Source: Amphibacillus cookii (GTDB lineage Bacteria; Bacillota; Bacilli; Bacillales; Amphibacillaceae). From it: DNA of 64,000 bases. The notes under the pieces were generated by a model. The model searched no databases and was not told the origin of the DNA. It worked only from the letters and a program-made list of their open reading frames with translations. Made by a program: the position numbers and the translations under genes. How positions within the stretch are numbered: the stretch's first letter is position 1; each line of letters opens with the position of its first letter. This document shows, in pieces, positions 56,022-64,000 of this stretch. The DNA lies in the NCBI RefSeq assembly GCF_016908375.1, contig NZ_JAFBDS010000002.1, forward strand, positions 248,001 to 312,000, given 5' to 3'.

Positions 56022-57440
56022 GTGGCTGTAATTTTTAATAAAAAGTTTGCTCAACTAATACTATTAGTAGTCATAACATCCTTAATGGTTGGCGTATTAT
56101 CTATATCAGCACAAATGATAAGGCCTCTTGTATTTATTGCATTGTTTTTAATCATATCCGGTTTAGTTATCAGCTATCGAGAACGGATGATATATCTTTT
56201 TATTATTTATTTAGCTTTCATAGGATTAATTAGACGAGCACTAATCCCGATTGCTGGATGGAGTAGCTTTGATCCGCTTCTGATTTTAATCCCGATTTTT
56301 ACCGTTATACTTGCTATTCTAATGTTTTGGGAACATAAAAATAATCCACATGAGCAAAGAGAAAAACCAGACAAATTGATGGCTTTACTCTTTGGTATGA
56401 GTTGTATCCATATCATTAATCCATTGACATTAGGTCTAGTCGCTTCCATGTTTATTTTAATTCCATGGTTATGGTACTATATTTCATTTTTTAAGTTTAA
56501 TAAAACAATGATTAAACATATTATGAACACGATCGAACTATTAGGCGTAATCATAGCCCTGTACGGTTTATATCAGTCATTTTTCGGGTTGCTTCCATTT
56601 GAAATGGATTGGGTAAATATATCAGGTTATGCAGCATTATACTTGGCTGAAGACACGGTAAGGGCAATTGGGACGTTTCCAAGCGCTCATGAATTTGTTT
56701 ATTTTATAACAATAACATTTAGCATTTCTTTTGCAAGAATGATCGTTGATCGTTTTAAGATTATCCATGCTCTTGTAAGTATCACAGCACTAACGGCAAT
56801 CATTTTAGCAGGATCAAGAATGGTTATCTTCTTTATTTGTCTAGCTATTTTTATGGTTATAGTTATCACTCGAAAACGCTTAATAGCGCGAGTGAGTGCA
56901 GGGGTCATAGTTGCGATAGGTTTTATAATATTGTGGTCAACATTCCCTCAAATTAACCCTGCTTGGTTTGGCTCTGCTGAACCAGTTATCAAACATGTAA
57001 TAGGGGGCCTTGCAGATCCGCTCTCGGAAGAGCAAACGGGTATTGGTCATATTGAACGTGTGGTAGATGGCGCCAAGAATATATATACGAATCCGTTCGG
57101 TAATGGAATAGCTTCGATTACGAAGGCAGCAGATAAAGCGGAAACTTCGCAAAGCATGTCTACAGAGATTGATATATCAAATATGATTGTTGCTTTAGGT
57201 TTAGGTGGCATTATATACATGGTGGTTATTGGCATCACAATTTACAGGTCGATTTGGTTAATTTATCATCAAAGGCAAATGGAACATGTTGTTACGCTAG
57301 GTATTTTAATTAGTACTTTAGGTCAATGGCTTAATGGAGGCTTCTATCTAACCCCAATGATTGTTTGGTTATTTGTTGGATGGATTCATAAAGAATATAT
57401 GTTGCAACGAGGTGGAGAATATGCGTTTAACGGTGATTAG
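56022..57440 (+). CDS. Wzy-like polysaccharide polymerase (O-antigen ligase family)
   Basis: A 472-residue polytopic membrane protein with about ten to twelve hydrophobic segments and one larger extracellular loop (about 330-385, with GIGHIERVVDGAKN and NPFGNGIASITKAA), the layout of Wzy polymerases and O-antigen ligases. It would link lipid-carried repeat units outside the membrane. The frame is open from 55992, but GAGGAGG lies 8 bases before the GTG at 56022, which is therefore preferred. Its last 20 bases overlap the next gene. Confidence 0.85.
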   Translation: MAVIFNKKFAQLILLVVITSLMVGVLSISAQMIRPLVFIALFLIISGLVISYRERMIYLFIIYLAFIGLIRRALIPIAGWSSFDPLLILIPIFTVILAILMFWEHKNNPHEQREKPDKLMALLFGMSCIHIINPLTLGLVASMFILIPWLWYYISFFKFNKTMIKHIMNTIELLGVIIALYGLYQSFFGLLPFEMDWVNISGYAALYLAEDTVRAIGTFPSAHEFVYFITITFSISFARMIVDRFKIIHALVSITALTAIILAGSRMVIFFICLAIFMVIVITRKRLIARVSAGVIVAIGFIILWSTFPQINPAWFGSAEPVIKHVIGGLADPLSEEQTGIGHIERVVDGAKNIYTNPFGNGIASITKAADKAETSQSMSTEIDISNMIVALGLGGIIYMVVIGITIYRSIWLIYHQRQMEHVVTLGILISTLGQWLNGGFYLTPMIVWLFVGWIHKEYMLQRGGEYAFNGD

Positions 57441-58557
57441 TCATGCATGTGTTACGGATGTCAATCAACAAGTATATAGTGAAATGGAGAAATTGGGTCA
57501 TCATGTAGATGTGATCGTACCAAGTAATTTTATAGCTGCTGATTTAACAAATAGACCGATTCAAGTAAAGCGTTGGCCAGGATTTAATGGAGAAATTATT
57601 GAAATACCAACAGTATTAAATAGAAGTATCCCTTTACATTTTTACCGCAAAAACTTAAAACACGTCCTAAAAAGACTAAATCCAGATGCGATTTATTTAG
57701 CCGAAGAACCATACTCGCTTAGCTGTTTTCAATCAATAAGATATGCCAAGGCATTAAAAATCCCGGTTGGATTTTATTCAGCGCAGAATATTTATAAAAA
57801 CTATCCTTTTATAATAAAGCGAATAGAGCAATACACCTATAATTATGCTGATTTAGCGGTTAGTATTAGTAAGGATGTAACAGGTGTATTACGTGATAAA
57901 GGTTATCAAAAGTCGTTAATTGAAATTCCTTTAGGTGTAGATGAAGCTCATTTTAATATTGATTATCAGATCAGACAGTATGGGAGAGCAGAATTAGATC
58001 TATCAAATGATACGTTTGTTATTGGTTTTGCAGGTCGATTAGTTGAAGAAAAGGGCGTAGATATTCTATTTAAAGCGTTTAAAAAATCACTTGCATTTTT
58101 ATCGGACATTCACTTAATAATTGTAGGAAGAGGTCCGTTACAAAAAGAATTGAGAGCGTTAGCCACGAATCTTCATATTGATCAACAGGTAAGTTTTATT
58201 GATAATGCTGAACATAGTGCGATGTCCAAATGGTTCAACTGTATGGATGTACATGTACTCCCTTCAAAAACTTCGCACAATTGGAAAGAACAGTTCGGTA
58301 GAGTGTTAATAGAAGCGGCAGCCTGTGGTGTAGCATCTATTGGTAGTAATTGTGGAGAAATTCCGCAAGTGCTTAAAGCATTACGAATGGATTGGGTGTT
58401 TGAAGAGGATGATATAGATCAATTATCTAATAGAATAATTGTTGCAGCAAAAGCTGAAAAAAATAGGCTCAGTATAAGAGAGCATGCGATAAACAAATTT
58501 GGCAATAAACAAATTGCACAAATGATTATCGCGTCATTTGAAAAAATAGTTGGATAG
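57421..58557 (+). CDS. Glycosyltransferase family 4 protein
   Basis: A 378-residue GT-B glycosyltransferase: acceptor domain starting MRLTVISHACVTDVNQQVYS, linker IEIPLGVDEAHF, donor domain with GFAGRLVEEKGVDILFKA, VGRGPLQKEL and QFGRVLIEAAACGVASIG (EX7E). The ATG at 57421 lies inside the end of the polymerase gene and follows AGGTGG, so translation is coupled; an earlier in-frame start at 57361 would overlap far into that gene. Sugar specificity unknown. Confidence 0.9.
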   Translation: MRLTVISHACVTDVNQQVYSEMEKLGHHVDVIVPSNFIAADLTNRPIQVKRWPGFNGEIIEIPTVLNRSIPLHFYRKNLKHVLKRLNPDAIYLAEEPYSLSCFQSIRYAKALKIPVGFYSAQNIYKNYPFIIKRIEQYTYNYADLAVSISKDVTGVLRDKGYQKSLIEIPLGVDEAHFNIDYQIRQYGRAELDLSNDTFVIGFAGRLVEEKGVDILFKAFKKSLAFLSDIHLIIVGRGPLQKELRALATNLHIDQQVSFIDNAEHSAMSKWFNCMDVHVLPSKTSHNWKEQFGRVLIEAAACGVASIGSNCGEIPQVLKALRMDWVFEEDDIDQLSNRIIVAAKAEKNRLSIREHAINKFGNKQIAQMIIASFEKIVG

Positions 58558-58571
58558 AAGGTTGTGATTGG

Positions 58572-59717
58572 ATGATTAAACGTTTATTTGTGTCAATTGA
58601 TTTCCCACCCGAAAATGGCGGGATACAAAATTATGTTTATGGAATGGTTAAACATTTAAATCCCAGTCAAACATTTGTCTTAACATCAAATAGAATTGGA
58701 AAAGAAACATATAAGCGTTTTGATGAATCACAAGCTTATAAAACATACCGGATGGGTATGACTAATCGCGTTTCATTTATAAGGCAAATCCAACAACTCT
58801 TTGGCTTGATTTATTATTTAGTTAAAATAAAAAGAAAACACAAAATTGAAGAATTACACTTTGGAAATATTATGCCTATAGGAGTGATTGGCCCCCTGGC
58901 TCGTAAATGGTTAAAAGTAAACTATTATCCATATATTCATGGTTTAGACTTTTTGGAATCTAAGCAAAATCGCTTGAAATATAAGTTATTAATGTACAGT
59001 TTAAAGCGGGCAAATAAAATTATCTCTAATAGCCAGTATACGAAAACAAAGTTAATAGAAGTAGGAATTAAACCAGCTGATATTGTTATTATCAATCCAG
59101 GAACAATGAAACATGACGATATAGACCTTAATACAACTGCTGTTAGTGAAAAATTTGGGTTAGCAGACAAGGCGGTCTTATTAACGGTGGGACGACTAGT
59201 GAAAAGAAAAGGACATGATCTTGTGATTAAAGCGTTACAAGAAGTTATAAAAGGTAATGAAGAAGTCGTCTATGTCATTTGTGGTAGTGGTCCCGAACGG
59301 GATAATTTAGAAAAGATAGTAAAAACCTTAGCTATGGAAAAACACGTTGTTTTTACGGGTGCAATAGAAAGAAGTGAATTAGAAACATTATATTCATTGG
59401 CTAATTTGTTTATCATGCTTAATCAAGAATTACATCAAGAAGGCGATGTAGAAGGTTATGGCATCGTGTTTTTGGAAGCGGGATTACATAGAACACCTGT
59501 GATTGGAGGGCGTAATGGCGGTGTTCCTGATGCCGTGATAGATGGAAAAACCGGCTTTTTAATTAATCCATTAGATAAAAAGGAAGTTATTCAGACCATA
59601 CTAACGCTTTTAAATGATCACGAATTAGCAAGAAAAATCGGTAATAATGGTTATCGTTGGGTTACAGAGCATTGTTTATGGAAACAAAGAGTGAATTTAT
59701 TAGAAACGTTGGAGTGA
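58572..59717 (+). CDS. Glycosyltransferase family 4 protein
   Basis: A 381-residue GT-B glycosyltransferase of the PimB-like style: it opens KRLFVSIDFPPENGGIQNYV, a GGIQ-type acceptor-domain loop, with linker IVIINPGTMKHDD, donor domain LLTVGRLVKRKGHDLVIKA, CGSGPERDNL, and EGYGIVFLEAGLHRTPVIGG with the EX7E-type pattern modified (FLEAG). The ribosome-binding site is weak. It lies 14 bases after the preceding GT gene. Confidence 0.9.
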   Translation: MIKRLFVSIDFPPENGGIQNYVYGMVKHLNPSQTFVLTSNRIGKETYKRFDESQAYKTYRMGMTNRVSFIRQIQQLFGLIYYLVKIKRKHKIEELHFGNIMPIGVIGPLARKWLKVNYYPYIHGLDFLESKQNRLKYKLLMYSLKRANKIISNSQYTKTKLIEVGIKPADIVIINPGTMKHDDIDLNTTAVSEKFGLADKAVLLTVGRLVKRKGHDLVIKALQEVIKGNEEVVYVICGSGPERDNLEKIVKTLAMEKHVVFTGAIERSELETLYSLANLFIMLNQELHQEGDVEGYGIVFLEAGLHRTPVIGGRNGGVPDAVIDGKTGFLINPLDKKEVIQTILTLLNDHELARKIGNNGYRWVTEHCLWKQRVNLLETLE

Positions 59718-59721
59718 TGAT

Positions 59722-60300
59722 ATGGGGGATAAACAGCCAATTAAAGTCATTTTTATCAATCATACCGCTGTCGTTGGTGGTGCTGAGCGCAGTTTATTAG
59801 ATATGCTTAGTTATATTAATAAAGAATTATTTCACCCATTGCTTGTTTGTTTTGAAGATGGGGAACTCGTTCGTCTAGCTAGACAAATTAAAGGGATAGA
59901 AGTTTCCATTATAAAATTCCCTGATAAAATTTTGAAATATAACCGAGACCAAAAAAATCGTTTTCGTTTTTTTTATGGCTTTTCTTTATTTTTCCCAATA
60001 GTAAAACTTTGGCGATTTGGATTAAGGCATAAAGTAGATTTATATTATACCAATTCTATGAAGGCACATTTTATTGGTTTAATAGTTGGGAAACTGATGT
60101 TTAAAAAAGTCATTTGGCATGTAAGAGATATTCTTGACGACGGCTTAAATCGAACCCTATTCACATACTTAGCAAGATATACAGATAAAATTATTTGTAT
60201 ATCTGCTGCGGTGTCAAAACAATTTAAACAAAATCATAAATTGAAAATCGTTTATAACGGCATCTGTCCTCATGAGGAGGCTAATAAAATTGAATGCTGA
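59722..60300 (+). CDS. Glycosyltransferase family 4, N-terminal (acceptor) domain only
   Basis: A 192-residue ORF encoding only the N-terminal half of a GT-B enzyme: VIFINHTAVVGGAERSLLDM, the DxVxxNS-like DLYYTNSMKAHFIG, VIWHVRDILDDGLNRTLF, and the pre-linker strand LKIVYNGICPHEE. It ends at a TGA shortly after. The C-terminal half follows in the +1-shifted frame with an overlap of 29 bases. Either a single-base indel has split one gene, or the two halves are made separately and assemble; the second half has its own AGGAGG. Confidence 0.75.
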   Translation: MGDKQPIKVIFINHTAVVGGAERSLLDMLSYINKELFHPLLVCFEDGELVRLARQIKGIEVSIIKFPDKILKYNRDQKNRFRFFYGFSLFFPIVKLWRFGLRHKVDLYYTNSMKAHFIGLIVGKLMFKKVIWHVRDILDDGLNRTLFTYLARYTDKIICISAAVSKQFKQNHKLKIVYNGICPHEEANKIEC

Positions 60301-60856
60301 TAAGGTGGCTATAGTTGGTCAAATTGCGAAATGGAAAGGGCAAGATATTTTTATCCAAGCTGCAAAATGTTTACATCAGAAATATCCCGAGCTAAAGTTT
60401 TTAATCATTGGTGACGTTTTATTTAATAAAGAGGAAGAGCTAAATTTCAAACAAACCATCATTGAAGAAGCTAGTGGTTGTGCAGCCATTCAATTTTTAG
60501 GACACCAAGGAAATGTCAGGCCGCTACTAAATGACATTGATATCTTGGTTCATGCTTCCGTACGACCGGAGCCTTTTGGTAGGGTGATTATTGAGGGGAT
60601 GGCCGCCAAGGTACCCGTGATTGCTTCGGGTATCGGAGGCCCTTTGGAAATTATTGAGCATGGTTTATCAGGGCTTCTTTATCAACCTGGTAATGTTGGC
60701 GGTTTAGTAGAAGCAATTGAGTATTTGCTCACCGATAAACAAGGTTATCAAAAAATAGCAAATCAAGCTTATCAACGTTTTCAAAATAAATTTACGATTG
60801 AACAAACCGTTTCATTAGTAGAAAAACATATTCGTTTATCCGTATTAAAAGATTGA
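60272..60856 (+). CDS. Glycosyltransferase family 4, C-terminal (donor-binding) domain only
   Basis: A 194-residue ORF at most, encoding the donor domain: KVAIVGQIAKWKGQDIFIQA, FLIIGDVLF, EPFGRVIIEGMAAKVPVIAS (EX7E) and the family ending. The ATG at 60272 overlaps GAGGAGG; a TTG near 60290, at normal spacing from that site, would give a product starting at the domain edge (LNADKVAIVG). It completes the preceding ORF. The donor-domain motifs are intact, so any split is recent or functional. Confidence 0.75.
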   Translation: MRRLIKLNADKVAIVGQIAKWKGQDIFIQAAKCLHQKYPELKFLIIGDVLFNKEEELNFKQTIIEEASGCAAIQFLGHQGNVRPLLNDIDILVHASVRPEPFGRVIIEGMAAKVPVIASGIGGPLEIIEHGLSGLLYQPGNVGGLVEAIEYLLTDKQGYQKIANQAYQRFQNKFTIEQTVSLVEKHIRLSVLKD

Positions 60857-60888
60857 CAATTTCAATTTTAAGCTTAGAGGGTGAAAAA

Positions 60889-62013
60889 ATGAAAGTAGCA
60901 TTAATATCCAGTGCTGATTTCGATCCGAATACTGGTGTGTCAGGTAGTCGCATTGCACTAAGTGATGCATTAAGAAAACTAGATATCAGGGTCGACACCT
61001 ATTTTATGGATGATCTAAAGTTGTTTTCGGGTGGGTTACTGGATAGAGTTATCTTCCCATGGCGAGTTGCTTCAAAAATAAAGAAATGGAGAGAGTATGA
61101 TTTAATCGATATCGCTTCTGGTGATGGTTGGATCTTGACATTTATGAAAAACAGGCCCATAACCGTGTTTAGTAGCCATGGGTTAGAACATCTTGCTCAT
61201 GAAGAAATCGTTAAAGAGTCCATGCAAGGACACCTTAAATTAAGTTGGAAATATCCATTATATTGGGGCGGTATTAGATTGCAAGAAGTAACCAGCTCAA
61301 TAAGAAGATCAGATATGTCGATCGTTTTAAATAAGACTGATAAAGATTATATTGTAAATCAGATGGGTATTGAACTTGATCGTATTCGCATTGTACCTAA
61401 TGGAATACCAGATTACTTTTTAAATCAGAATGTAAAAATTGAGCGTAAAAATTATGGGCTAATAAATATAGCTCAAGTTGGGAGCTATATTCAGAGGAAG
61501 GGGATTGATTATAGTACAAAAGCATTAAATAAAATTTTATCCTTATATCCAAATGTTAGTGTTACCTTTTTTGGAACGGGCTGTCCAGTAGAACAGGTGC
61601 ATAAAGCATTCAATTATACAGTAATAGACAGAGTTCATGTGATTGAAAATTACAATCATGTTGATTTACCTAACCTCTTAAGGAGATTTCATATTAATCT
61701 ATTTCCTTCACTGTCAGAAGGGTTTGGGAAAACATTGATTGAAGCAATGTCATGTGGACTGGCACCGATAACGTTTGAAACACCGGGACCTAACGATATT
61801 GTTAACGACAATCATGATGCATTAGTGGTTCCGCGTCGGAATATTCGAGCACTAGAAAACGCGATTGAACAGTTAATTAATGATGAGACGTTGTTATATA
61901 ACATACGTCATAACGCTTATCAGACCGCTCAAAAATATAGTTGGTATCAAGCTGCAGAAATCAGACTGAATGCTTATAAACAAGCATTAAAAAATAGAGA
62001 CAAACGCAAATAA
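60889..62013 (+). CDS. Glycosyltransferase family 4 protein
   Basis: A 374-residue GT-B glycosyltransferase. The acceptor domain starts MKVALISSADFDPNTGVSGS; the linker is IRIVPNGIPDYFL; donor domain with NIAQVGSYIQRKGIDYSTKA, FFGTGCPVEQVH and EGFGKTLIEAMSCGLAPITF (EX7E). The frame is open from 60853, overlapping the previous ORF, but GAGGGTG before the ATG at 60889 sets the start. It ends the run of tightly packed genes; repeat copy 9 follows. Confidence 0.9.
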   Translation: MKVALISSADFDPNTGVSGSRIALSDALRKLDIRVDTYFMDDLKLFSGGLLDRVIFPWRVASKIKKWREYDLIDIASGDGWILTFMKNRPITVFSSHGLEHLAHEEIVKESMQGHLKLSWKYPLYWGGIRLQEVTSSIRRSDMSIVLNKTDKDYIVNQMGIELDRIRIVPNGIPDYFLNQNVKIERKNYGLINIAQVGSYIQRKGIDYSTKALNKILSLYPNVSVTFFGTGCPVEQVHKAFNYTVIDRVHVIENYNHVDLPNLLRRFHINLFPSLSEGFGKTLIEAMSCGLAPITFETPGPNDIVNDNHDALVVPRRNIRALENAIEQLINDETLLYNIRHNAYQTAQKYSWYQAAEIRLNAYKQALKNRDKRK

Positions 62014-62056
62014 GCTATGAACTATCGATAGATGAAACAATGCTTATCGCACGCAA

Positions 62057-62361
62057 CTTTTATCACAGATAACTGTCTGTAAAAAAACAGGCTCAAAATA
62101 GAGAGTAGAGCTAAATTTATTTAGGCGGGGCTAATGTTCTGATTCACTCAATTACCAATCTGTGGGAGAGTAAGATCGCAGACTAAGACCGCCACGTCTT
62201 TAAGAAGGATTACAGACTAAGATCGCCACCTCCTTAAGAGGATTACAGACTAAGGCCGCCACGTCCTGTGGCAACGTCTGCATAACCTACATCCTGTAGG
62301 CCCACGTCTGCATGACCTACATCCTGTAGCCCTCCGCCCACTGATTGAAGGTTCGGTTTAT
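62057..62361 (+). repeat. Dispersed intergenic repeat, copy 9 (expanded long form)
   Basis: The longest copy, filling the 376-bp gap within the polysaccharide locus. It opens TTTTATCACAGATAACTGTC, has a decayed core, then three tandem units beginning CAGACTAAGACCGCCACGTC at 62179, 62213 and 62246 (33-34 bp period), then two units with ACGTCTGCAT and CCTACATCCTGTAG at 62274 and 62304 (30 bp period), and ends GTTCGGTTTATG. No terminator or promoter is evident apart from these hairpins. Confidence 0.82.
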
Positions 62362-62389
62362 GCATCTTAGCCTGTAAAGGAGTGGGATT

Positions 62390-63541
62390 TTGAGATTATT
62401 ACAAATCATAGATAAATATCATGATGGTGGAGGGAAAGAACGCTTTTTGTATGATTTAACACAAAAGATACGAGCTAATGATTCGGAAACTGCTGTGATA
62501 TGTTTGGATTATAGTGGTACGTCAATTTGGGGGGGGGAGATAGGATGTGAGATGATGACTTTCGATAAAGCTTGGCGCGATAACGTTCAAGCGTTTAAAC
62601 CAGATGCGTTACTATGGCATGTAAGCCCTAACACAACCGATGAGGTAAAGGAACTTGCGCTTAAATATCCACTTTTTTCAATCGTTCATAATGTCACATG
62701 TCCAGCAGGGACAAGGCTATTTAGGGATAAAGATGAAATATGTATGTGTTCTACAGGTCTTAAATGCATGGTGAATTGGTATGTTAGAAGATGTGGAATA
62801 AACAAGGCGCCTAAAGAAGCGTTTCGATTATTTAAAAAGAGTCAAGCGACCCATGATCTGTTTAAGCAAAGTAAAGCAATCTATGTTGCAACCCAAGCGA
62901 TGAAACAATCACTAGAATGGGAAGGTATTGATCCGAATCAGATTAAGTTATTTGATATTACCCTTGGATCATTAACAGATGTAGGACCAATAAACAATGT
63001 TACACGTCAAGATACTATCCTAAATATACTGTATGTTGGCAGGCTTTCTTATAATAAAGGTGTACAGTATTTAATCTCTGCGATTTCAGAACTTAAAACT
63101 AGAGGTATTGATATAGCATGTTATATTGTTGGCGGTGGTTGGTATGAAGATCGCTTGATTAACCTGGTAGAAGATAAAGAACTAAGGCAGTTCATTCATT
63201 TTATCGGTAAGGTAGACAGTGTTAAGATTAAACAATATTATCAGAATGCGGACATTGTTGTTGTCCCGTCAATTTGGTATGAAGCCGCGGGGTTAGTAGT
63301 ACCTGAAGCCAGACAAGCAGGAAAGCCTGTTGTGGTATTTGACAGTGGTGGATTGTCAGAATGGTCACACATGATGAATCATATTTATGTTGCAAAAAGG
63401 AAAGATTCATTTGATCTCGCCAATACAATATTAACGGCTAAGGAACAAAGGCACACAGAATATAATGATAATTTATTTAGAACAATGTATACGGACATAT
63501 ACCAAGATTTACTAGAACAGGATTGTGAAAATTATCTTTAA
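62390..63541 (+). CDS. Glycosyltransferase family 4 protein
   Basis: A 383-residue GT-B glycosyltransferase starting at TTG, 7 bases after AAAGGAG. It opens LRLLQIIDKYHDGGGKERFL; there is an unusual cysteine-rich segment at about 100-140 (VTCPAGTRLF, EICMCSTGLKCMVNWYVRRC) of the type seen in some GT4 enzymes that bind iron-sulphur or use disulphides only structurally. Donor domain: LYVGRLSYNKGVQYLI, VGGGWYEDRL, and YEAAGLVVPEARQAGKPVVV, where the EX7E pattern is present. It follows repeat copy 9. Confidence 0.88.
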   Translation: MRLLQIIDKYHDGGGKERFLYDLTQKIRANDSETAVICLDYSGTSIWGGEIGCEMMTFDKAWRDNVQAFKPDALLWHVSPNTTDEVKELALKYPLFSIVHNVTCPAGTRLFRDKDEICMCSTGLKCMVNWYVRRCGINKAPKEAFRLFKKSQATHDLFKQSKAIYVATQAMKQSLEWEGIDPNQIKLFDITLGSLTDVGPINNVTRQDTILNILYVGRLSYNKGVQYLISAISELKTRGIDIACYIVGGGWYEDRLINLVEDKELRQFIHFIGKVDSVKIKQYYQNADIVVVPSIWYEAAGLVVPEARQAGKPVVVFDSGGLSEWSHMMNHIYVAKRKDSFDLANTILTAKEQRHTEYNDNLFRTMYTDIYQDLLEQDCENYL

Positions 63542-63563
63542 CTGAAATAGCGAGGTTGATAAT

Positions 63564-64000
63564 ATGAATCCTAAAATAAGCGTTGTTGTTCCGGTATATA
63601 AAGTGGAACGCTACTTACCCAAATGTATCGATAGTATTCTCAATCAAACGTATCGCAACTTAGAAATCATTTTAGTCAATGATGGTTCTCCTGATTATTG
63701 CGGTACAATATGTAATAAATATGCAGAAATTGATGAGCGAATTTGCGTTATTCATAAAGAAAACGGTGGACTTTCTGATGCGAGGAATGCTGGCTTACGA
63801 ATCGCAACAGGTAGGTATATTAGTTTCATTGATTCTGATGATTATATTCATAGTGAATTCTATCGTTATTTATTGGAAGATATGATTGAAAACAAGGCCG
63901 ATATCGTTCAATGTGGCTACACTAAAGTTACAGAAGAATCAGATCATGATCTGATTAATGAATCGGTTAATAAGTTAGATACATTTGTTTTTTCAAAAAA
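63564..64000 (+). CDS. Glycosyltransferase family 2 protein (3'-truncated by window edge)
   Basis: GT-A glycosyltransferase, 145 codons visible and still open at the window end. It begins MNPKISVVVPVYKVERYLPK with CIDSILNQTYRNLEIILVND, GGLSDARNAGL and the DXD motif FIDSDDYIH. GAGGTTG precedes the ATG, 22 bases after the previous gene. The pattern is that of EpsH/EpsJ-type transferases. The locus therefore continues beyond the window. Confidence 0.9.
   Translation, partial: MNPKISVVVPVYKVERYLPKCIDSILNQTYRNLEIILVNDGSPDYCGTICNKYAEIDERICVIHKENGGLSDARNAGLRIATGRYISFIDSDDYIHSEFYRYLLEDMIENKADIVQCGYTKVTEESDHDLINESVNKLDTFVFSK

Noticed and set aside
60272-60300. Programmed ribosomal frameshift joining the two glycosyltransferase halves
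   Set aside because: A +1 shift would be needed and no slippery site with a stimulatory structure is apparent; an indel or reinitiation is simpler.
62179-62332. Possible CRISPR-like array
   Set aside because: Units are contiguous imperfect tandem repeats without unique spacers, and match the dispersed intergenic family; no cas genes are present.

Overview
The window is a low-GC (mid-thirties percent by eye), plus-strand-biased chromosomal segment from an endospore-forming member of the Bacillaceae. The first 38.8 kb follow the Bacillus subtilis order from the dipicolinate/lysine operon to glnRA: dpaA-dpaB-asd-dapG-dapA, ftsK/spoIIIE, ymfC, a nupNOPQ-like nucleoside transporter, ymfF-ymfH, rodZ, pgsA-cinA, recA, rny-ymdB, spoVS, a dipeptidase, miaB-ymcA, cotE, mutS-mutL, miaA-hfq, spoVK, hflX, glnR-glnA. 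dpaAB, spoVS, cotE and spoVK indicate a spore former. The rearrangements, low GC and repeat types suggest a halophilic or alkaliphilic genus such as Amphibacillus or a relative; this genus guess is tentative.

1-38.8 kb, conserved backbone. Several genes found here in B. subtilis are missing or decayed. rnjB and tepA are not between dapA and ftsK. ymfI survives only as a broken reductase remnant after ymfH, and ymfJ and ymfK are absent. ynbB is an internal fragment between hflX and glnR. Most operons end in clear intrinsic terminators. A sequence-perfect GlnR/TnrA box precedes the glnRA promoter, and a degenerate LexA box precedes recA.

38.8-44.7 kb, accessory and decayed region. It holds a minus-strand YolD-like gene with a good LexA box at its promoter, a small lipoprotein, a small membrane protein, a membrane-protein pseudogene with a premature amber codon, an unknown 103-aa protein, and about 2.7 kb of non-coding sequence with repeat debris and a fragment duplicated from the nearby membrane-protein gene.

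44.7-64 kb, regulator and exopolysaccharide locus. A 1535-residue regulator (degenerate kinase domain, STAND-type ATPase, long helical region, GAF-like domain, LuxR helix-turn-helix) sits directly upstream of a polysaccharide locus: chain-length/kinase pair, galU, an initiating sugar-phosphate transferase, a Wzy-like polymerase and at least seven further glycosyltransferases, one of them split into two ORFs. In the 1.1-kb gap between the kinase gene and galU lies a structured sequence that I believe is an EAR (Rfam epsC) antitermination RNA. The last glycosyltransferase runs off the window and no flippase gene is visible.

A family of dispersed intergenic stem-loop repeats (nine copies recognised, six forward and three reverse) is scattered through the window, several next to promoters or terminators. 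It is modular: a hairpin core of about 100 bp, with or without an extension carrying small CCACGTCCTGTGG-type and CCTACATCCTGTAGG-type hairpins.
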